Assembly: GCA_027002665.1 (NCBI GenBank)
Contig: JALWZK010000058.1
Span: forward strand, 1-8,104
Length of the DNA: 8,104 nucleotides
Direction of reading: 5' to 3'
Origin: Campylobacteraceae bacterium
GTDB lineage: Bacteria > Campylobacterota > Campylobacteria > Campylobacterales > Sulfurovaceae
How positions within the stretch are numbered: position 1 is the stretch's first letter; every line of letters starts with the position of its first letter. Made by a program: the position numbers and the translations under genes. The notes beneath the pieces are model-generated. The model ran no database searches, was not told where the DNA came from, and saw nothing but the letters and a program-made list of their open reading frames with translations. This document shows, piece by piece, positions 1 through 6,490 of this stretch.

Positions 1-745
1 CTATATTATATGGTAAATTTAAAATATCTAATGCTCTCAGTGCCAGAAAGGCATTTTGATATAGATAATAGCTCCAGTTAAGCTCTTTAACTACCGATAA
101 GAGTCTCCTATTCTCTCCATTTAAAAAATATATATCTGCATCAATTTTTTTTGCTATACTATATACCTCTCTATATGGTTGAAAACCTATAATGGCTCTC
201 TTCTCTATGGAGTTTAATTTGGTTGTAGCTATCTCTTCAATGGAGTTGCCGAGAAACTCTTGATGGTCAAATCCAATAGGGGTAATAACACTTAACTCTT
301 TACTAACCACATTTGTAGCATCAAACTCTCCGCCAAGTCCAGCCTCTAAGATAATAGTATCAACGCCTTCCATAGCTACAAGTGATAGAAGAGTAGTATA
401 TTCAAAATAGCTCAAAGCCTCACTCATATCTCTACCGAGGATAGAGTAGAGTCTCTTATGAGCTATATTTAATGAGTTATCGTCAATATCTCTACCATCT
501 ATCCATATTCGCTCATTAAATTTTAATATGTGTGGAGATGAGAAGTGTCCAACCCTTTTACCCTGAAGGTGTAGAAGTGTAGCCATAATTCTACCTGTGC
601 TACCCTTACCATTAGTTCCAACTATATGAATAATTGGAGACTTTTTAATATGAGGCTCTAATATTCTATAAGCCCTATGCACCCTCTTATGGTCTATCTC
701 CTTATAGTAGAGAGGTTTGCTATTTAAAAAATCTCTAAACTCTAT
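1..745 (-). CDS. folC: Bifunctional folylpolyglutamate synthase/dihydrofolate synthase, 3' end outside window
   Basis: FolC joins glutamate to dihydropteroate and extends the glutamate tail of folates, using ATP in the cytoplasm. The 248 visible codons hold the Mur-ligase-type ATPase core. The P-loop is GTNGKGSTGR (residues 43-52), followed by SSPHILKFNERI (69-80), EAGLGGEFDATN (134-145), ITPIGFDH (154-161) and an IATTK segment (172-176) whose Lys fits the position carbamylated in this family. The C-terminal domain is cut off by the window edge. It is the last visible gene of the trxA-trxB-dapB-purF-folC run and begins 8 nt after the purF stop. The start is odd. The conserved N-terminus (FLNSKPLYYKEID, residues 6-18) lies downstream of an in-frame TGA at 758-760, with no ATG, GTG or TTG in between. 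I placed the start at an ATA (743-745) because AGGAG lies 5 nt before it. The first canonical alternative is GTG at 680-682, which would remove the conserved segment. Family assignment is very sure; the start is not. Confidence 0.93.
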   Translation of the reverse strand, partial: MEFRDFLNSKPLYYKEIDHKRVHRAYRILEPHIKKSPIIHIVGTNGKGSTGRIMATLLHLQGKRVGHFSSPHILKFNERIWIDGRDIDDNSLNIAHKRLYSILGRDMSEALSYFEYTTLLSLVAMEGVDTIILEAGLGGEFDATNVVSKELSVITPIGFDHQEFLGNSIEEIATTKLNSIEKRAIIGFQPYREVYSIAKKIDADIYFLNGENRRLLSVVKELNWSYYLYQNAFLALRALDILNLPYNI

Positions 746-750
746 TTTAA

Positions 751-755
751 CTCCT
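751..755 (-). promoter_or_regulatory. Ribosome binding site of folC overlapping the purF stop
   Basis: The minus strand reads AGGAG, 5 nt before the ATA proposed as folC start. The first two bases of the motif belong to the purF TAG stop codon, so folC translation may be coupled to termination on purF. This site is the main evidence for initiation at 743-745 rather than at the GTG 63 nt downstream. Confidence 0.6.
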
Positions 756-2124
756 AATCACAACTACTACAGGTAGGAGTTTCAGCACTTCCACCCGCAA
801 AATAGTCTCCATCAAAACTCACGAGAGAGTAGTTCCTATCCTCTCCAAGTGATTTTTTTAACCCCTCTATAGATAGGAACCCAAGCGAGTCTGCACTCAT
901 ATTTTTGGCTATCTCATCGGGTGAATATTTTGTGGAGATAAGCTCCTCTTTTGTAGGGGTATCAATTCCATAGCGACATGGATATTTAATCTCCGGTGCG
1001 GCTATTCGCATATGAACCTCTGTAGCACCTGCCTCCTTTAGCATCTTTACTATCTGTTTGGCCGTTGTGCCTCGAACAAGAGAATCATCGACAATGGCTA
1101 CTCTCTTACCTTGAATAATCTTTTTAATTGGTGATAGTTTCAACTTTACCTTAAGTTCTCGTATCTCTTGAGTTGGCTCTATAAAGGTTCTACCCACATA
1201 GTGATTTCTTACAATTCCCATCTCAAATGGAACTCCAATCTCATCAGCAAATCCCCTTGCGGCTGCCACTCCAGAATCTGGAACAGGTAGCACCAAATCT
1301 ATATCAGCCGGTTGCTCTTTTGCAAGTTGTCTGCCCATTTTAAGACGCATATCATAGACATTTTTACCATCGATAATAGAGTCGGGTCTTGCAAGATAGA
1401 TATACTCAAACGCACAAGGTCTATAATTGGGTTCAAAAATCTGCTCTGAAAATGGCTCTCTCCCCTCTTCAAATGTTATCATCTCTCCGGGTTGCACATC
1501 TCTTATAAATTCAGCTCCAACCAAGTCAAAAGCACATGTCTCAGAGGCTACTATCCATGCTCCATTTTTAAGTCTGCCGAGACTGAGAGGTCTAATTCCA
1601 AACCTATCTCGAATTACAAACATTTTACTACGACTCTGAATCACTAAGCAGTAGGCACCCTCAAGCTTTTGAAGCATATCTTTAATTCGTGCCTCTAATC
1701 TACTCTCTTGACTCTTGGCAATTAGATGGACAATATTTTCCGTATCCATTCCGGTCTGAAATATTGCACCCCTATTAATTAGCCTATTTCGCACCTCATA
1801 CTTATTGACTAAGTTCCCATTATGGGCTACAGATATTTCTCCCAATTTATATCTTGCAAAGACCGGTTGTGCATCTAAGATAGAATCATCTCCTGCCGTG
1901 GAGTATCTATTGTGTCCAATGGCACAGTAACCCTCCAATTTTTTTAGACTATTTTCGCTAAAAACCTCTGTTACCAATCCTCTATCTTTTATAAGACGAA
2001 TCTTTTTACCATCGGCAGATGAGATACCTGTTGCCTCTTGACCACGATGTTGCATTGAGAATAGTGCATAGTATGCGATTTTAACTGCATTCTCATCACC
2101 AAAAACCCCTACAATAGCACACAT
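754..2124 (-). CDS. purF: Amidophosphoribosyltransferase (glutamine PRPP amidotransferase)
   Basis: PurF catalyses the first committed step of de novo purine synthesis: PRPP plus glutamine gives 5-phosphoribosylamine. The protein has 456 residues. The N-terminal Ntn glutaminase domain starts MCAIVGVFG, with Cys2 as nucleophile directly after Met, so there is no longer propeptide as in Bacillus subtilis. HNRYSTAG (71-78), HNGNLVN (101-107) and GMDTEN (125-130) are typical of the domain. The PRPP motif VAIVDDSLVRGTT is at 342-354. Cys237, Cys383 and the CxxC pair Cys452/Cys455 sit where the B. subtilis-type enzyme binds a 4Fe-4S cluster, so this is probably the iron-sulfur, oxygen-sensitive form (inferred from the cysteine pattern). 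The gene starts 4 nt after the dapB stop and has only a weak ribosome site (AAGA). It ends in CSSCD just upstream of folC. Nothing suggests truncation. Confidence 0.97.
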   Translation of the reverse strand: MCAIVGVFGDENAVKIAYYALFSMQHRGQEATGISSADGKKIRLIKDRGLVTEVFSENSLKKLEGYCAIGHNRYSTAGDDSILDAQPVFARYKLGEISVAHNGNLVNKYEVRNRLINRGAIFQTGMDTENIVHLIAKSQESRLEARIKDMLQKLEGAYCLVIQSRSKMFVIRDRFGIRPLSLGRLKNGAWIVASETCAFDLVGAEFIRDVQPGEMITFEEGREPFSEQIFEPNYRPCAFEYIYLARPDSIIDGKNVYDMRLKMGRQLAKEQPADIDLVLPVPDSGVAAARGFADEIGVPFEMGIVRNHYVGRTFIEPTQEIRELKVKLKLSPIKKIIQGKRVAIVDDSLVRGTTAKQIVKMLKEAGATEVHMRIAAPEIKYPCRYGIDTPTKEELISTKYSPDEIAKNMSADSLGFLSIEGLKKSLGEDRNYSLVSFDGDYFAGGSAETPTCSSCD

Positions 2125-2128
2125 TCTT

Positions 2129-2896
2129 CTATATACCTAAGCAATCATTTATTGTATAAAAACCATTCTCTTGATTTACAATCCATTTAGATGCTCTAAT
2201 TGCACCCTTAGAGAATGTCTCTCTACTTGTCGCCGTATGGTTAAGTTCTAAGAACTCTCCATCGCCATAAAATCCAACAGTGTGTCGTCCAACAATGTCT
2301 CCACCTCTGAGTGCCATAACTGCTATCTCATCTCTACTTCTGGCACCAATCTGTCCATCTCTACCCGAAATACGAACCTTATCCAACTCTAATCCTCTAC
2401 CCTTAGCCGCAAACTCTCCCAAGGTGAGGGCTGTTCCACTTGGTGCATCAACCTTATATCTATGGTGCTGCTCAACTATCTCTATATCGAAATCTCTAAG
2501 GGTTGCAGATACCTGCTCCACCAACTGTTTTAATAGTGCTATACCTGCCGACATATTCGATGAGTATAACATTGGCATCTCCTTAGCTACCTCTACCAGA
2601 AGATTCTGTTGATGCTCATTCAGACCGGTGGTAGCAATTACCAATGGAGTAGGATTTTTAAGTGCATTTTCACACAACTCTTGAGTTGCGATAGGTGCAG
2701 AGAAGTCTATGATTACATCACTCTCCTTTAATACCTCCTCCATACTATTAGTTATAATCACACTATCTGGAACAGCTACTTTTAACTCATCAAATACATG
2801 TAGTATAGTCAGCTCTAACTCACTATCCTCTAACACATTTTTAATGAGATACTCTCCCATTCTACCTGTGCTACCTACAATTCCTACTTTTATCAT
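2129..2896 (-). CDS. dapB: 4-hydroxy-tetrahydrodipicolinate reductase
   Basis: DapB reduces 4-hydroxy-tetrahydrodipicolinate to tetrahydrodipicolinate with NAD(P)H, in the pathway to meso-diaminopimelate (peptidoglycan) and lysine. The 255 residues match the usual family length. The nucleotide-binding loop GSTGRMG is at 8-14, VIIDFSAP at 61-68 and ATTGL at 88-92. The catalytic segment is EQHHRYKVDAPSGTA (142-156), with His144/His145 and Lys148 as the expected acid/base and substrate-binding residues. The C-terminal part has FLELNHTATSRETF (215-228), usual for the dimerisation and substrate-binding domain. ATAGGA lies about 8 nt before the ATG. The gene sits 16 nt after trxB and 4 nt before purF, so it is almost certainly co-transcribed with both. 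Confidence 0.97.
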   Translation of the reverse strand: MIKVGIVGSTGRMGEYLIKNVLEDSELELTILHVFDELKVAVPDSVIITNSMEEVLKESDVIIDFSAPIATQELCENALKNPTPLVIATTGLNEHQQNLLVEVAKEMPMLYSSNMSAGIALLKQLVEQVSATLRDFDIEIVEQHHRYKVDAPSGTALTLGEFAAKGRGLELDKVRISGRDGQIGARSRDEIAVMALRGGDIVGRHTVGFYGDGEFLELNHTATSRETFSKGAIRASKWIVNQENGFYTINDCLGI

Positions 2897-2912
2897 TTAT
2901 AAATCCTATCTT

Positions 2913-3854
2913 TTAACTCTCTTCTTGGAGATATGAGATAACTTGAAGTGCCGCTACTGCTCCATCTCCAGCCGCAGATACCACCTGTTTTGGTGCCTCT
3001 ATTCGAATATCTCCTACAGCATATAACCCTTTAACAGAGGTTCGCATATTAAGGTCAACAACGACCTGTCCCCACTCACTCATATCACATATAAAGTTAC
3101 CATTCTCATCTTTCAGAACACTATTATTTACATTGTGTCCCACAAATATAAATAGTCCCGGAACTTCAAGATTTGATTTTTCACCTGTCTTTAGATTTTT
3201 TAACTTAACTCCAGTTACGCCCATTATATCACCCTCTATCTCTTCAATAATAGTATCGGTGATAAGCTCAATATTATCTATCTTTTTTACTCTCTCTACT
3301 GTCGATGGGGCAGCTCTAAATCTATCTCTTCTATGGATTAAATAGACCTTAGAGCAGATATTGGAGAGATAGTGAGCCTCTTCAAGTGCAGTATCACCCC
3401 CACCGAGAACTGCTACCTCCCTATTTTTATAGAAGAATCCATCACAAGTGGCACAGGTGCTGACACCTTTTCCCCAAAACTCATCTTCGCCTTTAATTCC
3501 GGTTCGCTTAGGTGTGCTACCTGTCCCAACTATAACCGTTTTTGCTTCAACAGAGTTACCATCTTCAAGAGTTACTACAAAATATTCATCTTTTTTGGAT
3601 ACTCTCTCTACCCTTTTCATCTCATGTTTTAAACCAAAAGCAAAACACTGCTCCTGCCATGTATTCATAAAGTCCATACCGGTCTTACCGGGTTGATAGA
3701 ATCCCGGATAGTTCTCTATCTCGCTACTTTGAGTAATCTGTCCTCCGGGCATTCCCATCTCAAACATGATGACATTTTTAAGTCCACCACGAGTTGTATA
3801 GAGTCCGGCTGTAAGTCCTGCTGGACCTCCACCAATAATTGCACAATCTAACAT
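2913..3854 (-). CDS. trxB: Thioredoxin-disulfide reductase
   Basis: TrxB is an FAD enzyme that passes electrons from NADPH to oxidised thioredoxin, here presumably the trxA product encoded just upstream. The 313 residues are full length for the low-molecular-weight bacterial class. The FAD-binding loop is [12 protein letters not shown] (8-19). The redox-active CATC (Cys134, Cys137) is followed by DGFFYK. The NADPH fold shows [10 protein letters not shown] (151-160) and HRRDRFRA (174-181), the latter typical of NADPH rather than NADH preference. The second FAD motif is YAVGDIR (278-284). TAAGGA precedes the ATG by about 8 nt. There are 72 nt between it and trxA, containing a strong hairpin, and 16 nt before dapB. 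Confidence 0.97.
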   Translation of the reverse strand: MLDCAIIGGGPAGLTAGLYTTRGGLKNVIMFEMGMPGGQITQSSEIENYPGFYQPGKTGMDFMNTWQEQCFAFGLKHEMKRVERVSKKDEYFVVTLEDGNSVEAKTVIVGTGSTPKRTGIKGEDEFWGKGVSTCATCDGFFYKNREVAVLGGGDTALEEAHYLSNICSKVYLIHRRDRFRAAPSTVERVKKIDNIELITDTIIEEIEGDIMGVTGVKLKNLKTGEKSNLEVPGLFIFVGHNVNNSVLKDENGNFICDMSEWGQVVVDLNMRTSVKGLYAVGDIRIEAPKQVVSAAGDGAVAALQVISYLQEES

Positions 3855-3884
3855 TAAGAAATTCCTTATATTGTATATTTGTAG

Positions 3885-3907
3885 TATGAGCCAATAGATG
3901 GCTCATA
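3885..3907 (-). promoter_or_regulatory. Hairpin in the trxA-trxB gap
   Basis: A perfect 9-bp inverted repeat (TATGAGCCA at 3885-3893, TGGCTCATA at 3899-3907) encloses a 5-nt loop. On the transcribed minus strand no U-run follows, so it does not look like a full intrinsic terminator. A processing or 3'-stabilising hairpin, or a weak attenuator letting trxA be expressed above the downstream genes, fits better. The function is inferred; the structure is plain in the sequence. Confidence 0.6.
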
Positions 3908-3926
3908 TAGAGATTGAGAGATTAAA

Positions 3927-4244
3927 TTAAAGTAAAGCATTAATTTTTGATGCAAAAGCTTCCTTAGAAGCAGCACCTACCATCTGATCGACAACTTGAC
4001 CATTCTTAAAGAAGAGAATTGAAGGTATTGAGCGAATACCGTATCTAATAGCTAACTCCTGCTCCTCATCTGTATTTACCTTTGCGATTGTTGCTCTTCC
4101 ATCGAAATCCTCTGCTAACTCTTCAACTACGGGAGCTATCATTCTACAAGGTCCACACCAAGGGGCCCAAAAATCTACCATTGTTACACCATTTGCTACA
4201 GTAGAATCAAAATTATCTCTTGTCAATTCGACATATTTCGCCAT
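3927..4244 (-). CDS. trxA: Thioredoxin 1
   Basis: TrxA is a small cytoplasmic dithiol protein that reduces disulfides in enzymes such as ribonucleotide reductase and peroxiredoxins; TrxB recycles it. With the start used here it has 105 residues, usual for the family. The active site is WCGPC (Cys30 and Cys33), followed by RMIAPVVEEL; the cis-proline is Pro74 in RSIPS. Two ATG codons are possible. The upstream one (4248-4250) has only 1 nt between AAGGA and ATG, too close for normal initiation. The second (4242-4244) has 7 nt and gives the common N-terminus MAKYVELT, so I chose it. It is the first gene of the trx-dap-pur-fol operon, behind two candidate promoters. Confidence 0.96.
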   Translation of the reverse strand: MAKYVELTRDNFDSTVANGVTMVDFWAPWCGPCRMIAPVVEELAEDFDGRATIAKVNTDEEQELAIRYGIRSIPSILFFKNGQVVDQMVGAASKEAFASKINALL

Positions 4245-4251
4245 ATCCATA

Positions 4252-4256
4252 TCCTT
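4252..4256 (-). promoter_or_regulatory. Ribosome binding site deciding the trxA start
   Basis: AAGGA on the minus strand lies 7 nt before the ATG at 4244 and 1 nt before the ATG at 4250. Normal spacing supports the downstream ATG, shortening the protein by two residues relative to the longest reading frame. Confidence 0.75.
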
Positions 4257-4286
4257 TTTTGTTTAATATTTTTGTTTTAATGTGAA

Positions 4287-4292
4287 ATTATA
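4287..4292 (-). promoter_or_regulatory. Candidate proximal -10 box for trxA
   Basis: A perfect TATAAT on the minus strand is preceded directly by TG, about 43 nt before the trxA start. No -35 box stands at 17 nt. Campylobacterota sigma70 promoters often lack a conserved -35 and rely on the -10, so this could be a second promoter, giving a leader of about 36 nt. In an AT-rich gap such a hexamer can also arise by chance. Confidence 0.5.
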
Positions 4293-4342
4293 CATTAATT
4301 CCTTTAAACCTTTATCTTCCAATAGAGGTCTAAGAACTTGAA

Positions 4343-4371
4343 TTTATAACTTAACTTTGCTTTTTTGTCAA
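4343..4371 (-). promoter_or_regulatory. Strong sigma70 promoter for the trxA-trxB-dapB-purF-folC operon
   Basis: On the minus strand a perfect -35 TTGACA (4366-4371) is followed by exactly 17 nt and TATAAA (4343-4348, five of six matches to the -10 consensus). Transcription would start near 4336, leaving a leader of about 90 nt before trxA. The -35 box overlaps the TGA stop of the dioxygenase gene, so the promoter is embedded in the 3' end of its upstream neighbour. Confidence 0.75.
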
Positions 4372-5150
4372 GACCTATCTAATAAAATCTCTGGATATGC
4401 AGAGGAGCGACTCCCCTCAATAGCCTTAGTTGAAGCCCCTTTTACAGTATATACAAATGATATTTTGGGTCTATCTGTTATATTTTTATTGGCTCTATGT
4501 AGTAAAAGGGAGTGAAAAATAACAATATCCCCCTTTTCTAAGGTTGTTGAGACTTTTGTTTCTATAAGTGACACATTCTCTCGATAATCATCTCTAAAAT
4601 ACTCTTTATCATCAAACTGCTCACTCTTAAAACTCATCTTATGGCTACCCGGAATAAACTCTAAAACGCCATTTTGACTATTCTCCTCTCCCAAAGCTAA
4701 CCAGATACTTATTAGATTATTGTCCGTAAAATTCCAATATCTTCTATCCTGATGCCAACCTGTTGCAGTGCTCTCTTTTGGCATCTTAACCATAATAGAG
4801 TTGTGGTGTGCGGTTGTAATTACAACTTGGTCATTCAAAATCTGCTCTAAGATTGGACGAATTTTTCTATTCTCCATCCAATTTTTAAATATTACATCTC
4901 TGCTATATGCCTGCCTCAATCTTCTAATGGCACCACTATTTAGAGTGCTATTGTAATCAATAACATTGGTTCTATACTCCTTAGAGTGGTTATGATACTC
5001 CTCCTCCCTCTCTATCGGCTCTATCTGATATTTTATATGAATCTTGGCTATATCTAAGATGGCATTACACTCTCTATTATCTGCAAAATCTCTTAAGATT
5101 AAGAAGCCATTTTTATTAAAAAAACTAAGCTCTTCTCGGTTTAACCTCAT
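4368..5150 (-). CDS. Phytanoyl-CoA dioxygenase family protein (Fe(II)/2-oxoglutarate oxygenase)
   Basis: The 260 residues match the PhyH family of non-heme iron oxygenases, which couple oxidation of 2-oxoglutarate to hydroxylation of a small molecule. The N-terminal FFNKNGFLILRDF (10-22) is the usual family opening. The iron facial triad is visible: His133 and Asp135 in GWHQDRRYWN, and His218 in IFHSLLLHRANKN. Arg227 in TDRPKISF is placed to bind 2-oxoglutarate. GVLEFIPGSHK (161-171) is also characteristic. The substrate cannot be told; the family includes phytanoyl-CoA, ectoine and halogenating or tailoring enzymes, and no pathway partner is adjacent. AAGGGG precedes the ATG by 4 nt. The gene is divergent from the porin and lies 117-123 nt upstream of trxA on the same strand. 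No terminator is evident between them, so read-through into the trx operon is possible. Confidence 0.9.
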   Translation of the reverse strand: MRLNREELSFFNKNGFLILRDFADNRECNAILDIAKIHIKYQIEPIEREEEYHNHSKEYRTNVIDYNSTLNSGAIRRLRQAYSRDVIFKNWMENRKIRPILEQILNDQVVITTAHHNSIMVKMPKESTATGWHQDRRYWNFTDNNLISIWLALGEENSQNGVLEFIPGSHKMSFKSEQFDDKEYFRDDYRENVSLIETKVSTTLEKGDIVIFHSLLLHRANKNITDRPKISFVYTVKGASTKAIEGSRSSAYPEILLDRS

Positions 5151-5175
5151 ATCACCCCTTTATGTAACTAAAATG

Positions 5176-5202
5176 TAATCAAACTATTATACAATTTGAT
5201 TA
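5176..5202. promoter_or_regulatory. Operator-like inverted repeat in the divergent promoter region
   Basis: TAATCAAA (5176-5183) and TTTGATTA (5195-5202) form a perfect 8-bp inverted repeat separated by 11 nt, with half-site centres 19 bp apart. The spacer contains the TATAAT used as -10 of the dioxygenase gene and, on the other strand, TATTAT as possible -10 of the porin gene. A dimeric regulator bound here would cover both promoters. The regulator is unknown, and an AT-rich palindrome could be fortuitous. Confidence 0.5.
5186..5191 (-). promoter_or_regulatory. -10 box of the dioxygenase gene
   Basis: A perfect TATAAT on the minus strand would start transcription near 5180, giving a 5' leader of about 30 nt. 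No -35 motif is seen at 17 nt. The box lies inside the spacer of the inverted repeat. The overlapping plus-strand TATTAT (5185-5190) could serve the porin with a leader of about 27 nt. Confidence 0.55.
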
Positions 5203-5223
5203 TTAAAATAGTAGGAGAGCTTT

Positions 5224-6240
5224 ATGAGAAAAATTATACTATCGACAGTTGTTATAGGCACCTTAGGATTTGCAGAGGGAATTACGATAAAATCGGACGC
5301 AGGTGTTATTAAGTTAAATGGAACTCACTATATCGGTTTCGTAAACAGTTCACCCAAGGAGGGAGATGATATTAATAAGTTTGAGACAAGGAGAAACTAT
5401 TTTCAGGCTAAGGCATATTTTAAAGAGAATCCAAAAGATTATGTCCGAATTACAATGGATACTCATGATACACAAGAGGGGGAGAGTAATGTAAGACTTA
5501 AATATGCCTATCTCTACTTAGATAGTATCTTACCATATACGGGAGTTGAATTTGGTCAGGCACATAGACCTTGGATTGATTATGAGGAGCATAATGGTTG
5601 GTTTTACCGCTCAATCTCTAAAACCTTAGTGGAGGCTAAATATGGAGCCGATATTACAAACTCTGCCGATAGAGGTATCAATTTTAAGACGAAAACGGAC
5701 TACTTTTCAAGCGAACTTGGACTATTTAATGGTGAAGGATACCATAATAAGGAAGATGGACAGGGCTTAAGTAAAGAGTGGAGATTGACAGGACATATAT
5801 TGGGAACAGGTAAACAGAAATCTAAAAAATCTCTAACCTATGCAAATATCTCATTCTTTGGACAGCAGAATAGCAAAAGTAATAAACATGGCAATAGAGA
5901 TTTAAACTGGATGGGGCTACATGCGGTATATAATCAACCTCTATTTCTTATAGCAGGGGAGTATATTGATGTATCGGATGGAATTGCCTCTAAGAAAGGG
6001 GAGGGTTACTCTATAAATGGAGAGTATAGATTTATGCCGAGATTTAGTCTATTGGGAAGATATGACTATTTTGATATGGACGATAACTCCGGAGATAAAC
6101 AGAGGGCAATAGCCGGTATATCTTATGAGTATAATAGAAATGTGGAGTTTATTGTAAACTATCTAAAAGAGGGTGGAGATAAATTAAAAGATACTCAAAA
6201 GAGAGATGCAATTATGGTAACGGCAGAGGTTGAGTGGTAA
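5224..6240 (+). CDS. Outer-membrane beta-barrel porin (phosphate-selective O/P-like)
   Basis: The 338-residue protein begins with a typical Sec signal peptide: MRK, a hydrophobic stretch, then GFA with probable cleavage after Ala17. The mature part has alternating aromatic/hydrophobic beta strands such as YAYLYLDSI (95-103) and ends VTAEVEW. A terminal aromatic residue is the usual outer-membrane assembly signal. It contains no cysteine. Sequences such as VRLKYAYLYLD and VEFGQAHRPWIDYEE resemble the OprO/OprP-type porins common in Campylobacterota; the channel's substrate cannot be read from sequence. The N-terminus differs from enteric trimeric porins. AGGAG stands 6 nt before the ATG. It is transcribed divergently from the dioxygenase gene, and 40 nt separate it from the next gene with no clear terminator between. 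Confidence 0.85.
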   Translation: MRKIILSTVVIGTLGFAEGITIKSDAGVIKLNGTHYIGFVNSSPKEGDDINKFETRRNYFQAKAYFKENPKDYVRITMDTHDTQEGESNVRLKYAYLYLDSILPYTGVEFGQAHRPWIDYEEHNGWFYRSISKTLVEAKYGADITNSADRGINFKTKTDYFSSELGLFNGEGYHNKEDGQGLSKEWRLTGHILGTGKQKSKKSLTYANISFFGQQNSKSNKHGNRDLNWMGLHAVYNQPLFLIAGEYIDVSDGIASKKGEGYSINGEYRFMPRFSLLGRYDYFDMDDNSGDKQRAIAGISYEYNRNVEFIVNYLKEGGDKLKDTQKRDAIMVTAEVEW

Positions 6241-6244
6241 TATA

Positions 6245-6253
6245 TGCTATAAT
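6245..6253 (+). promoter_or_regulatory. Extended -10 promoter for the small membrane protein and purM
   Basis: TGCTATAAT is a perfect extended -10 (TGn plus TATAAT), 5 nt after the porin stop codon. Transcription would begin near 6260, about 20 nt before the start at 6281. No -35 match is present, which an extended -10 does not need. The box is also the centre of an 11-nt palindrome, GCTAT-A-ATAGC. The same TGCTATAAT recurs before the gene at 7884. Confidence 0.65.
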
Positions 6254-6280
6254 AGCACCAAAAAATTGGAGAGGATTTTA

Positions 6281-6490
6281 ATGTGTGTTGAGAGATTAGA
6301 GAAACTTCTTCTTGCTATAGTTATGGGTATATCTATGATGTTGGTTGCAACCGGCTCTATTAAGGCAGGATTTTTACTACAATTTGGAACTATGGTTATC
6401 TTAATTCTTAGTAGTTTTACAGGTTTCTGTTTTATTACGAAGATATTAGAGAGTGTTTTTCCACCATGTAGAGGGAAGGATAAGAGTTAA
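6281..6490 (+). CDS. Small two-helix inner-membrane protein, DUF2892-like
   Basis: A 69-residue protein begins MCVERLEKLLLAIVMG. It has two probable transmembrane helices (about 7-27 and 30-57), separated by a glycine/lysine turn (GSIKAG), and a basic tail RGKDKS. The segment GFCFITKILESVFPPC (48-63) resembles the GFCPLY...C ending of DUF2892/YgaP-type membrane proteins, but the match is loose and no function is known. I chose the ATG at 6281 because GGAGAGGA (6268-6275) lies 5 nt upstream; an earlier in-frame ATG at 6230 lies inside the porin gene and has no such site. The stop TAA shares its last A with the purM ATG, so translation of the two is probably coupled. Whether it has any tie to purine synthesis is unclear. 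Confidence 0.75.
   Translation: MCVERLEKLLLAIVMGISMMLVATGSIKAGFLLQFGTMVILILSSFTGFCFITKILESVFPPCRGKDKS

Noticed and set aside
1427..1639. Plus-strand frame of 70 codons opposite purF
   Set aside because: It is antisense to a strongly conserved gene, has serine/proline-rich random composition and no ribosome site. The same holds for the frames opposite dapB, trxB and the dioxygenase gene.
4326..4376. Inverted repeats AGGTCT/AGACCT and CTTGA/TCAAG around the trx promoter
   Set aside because: The arms are short and separated by 26-39 nt with an asymmetric bulge. They are partly fixed by the -35 box and dioxygenase codons, so no operator or terminator is claimed.
6230..6280. Upstream in-frame ATG extending the small membrane protein by 17 residues
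   Set aside because: It lies within the last codons of the porin gene, has no ribosome site, and would start translation upstream of the promoter at 6245-6253. The ATG at 6281 has an ideal GGAGAGGA.
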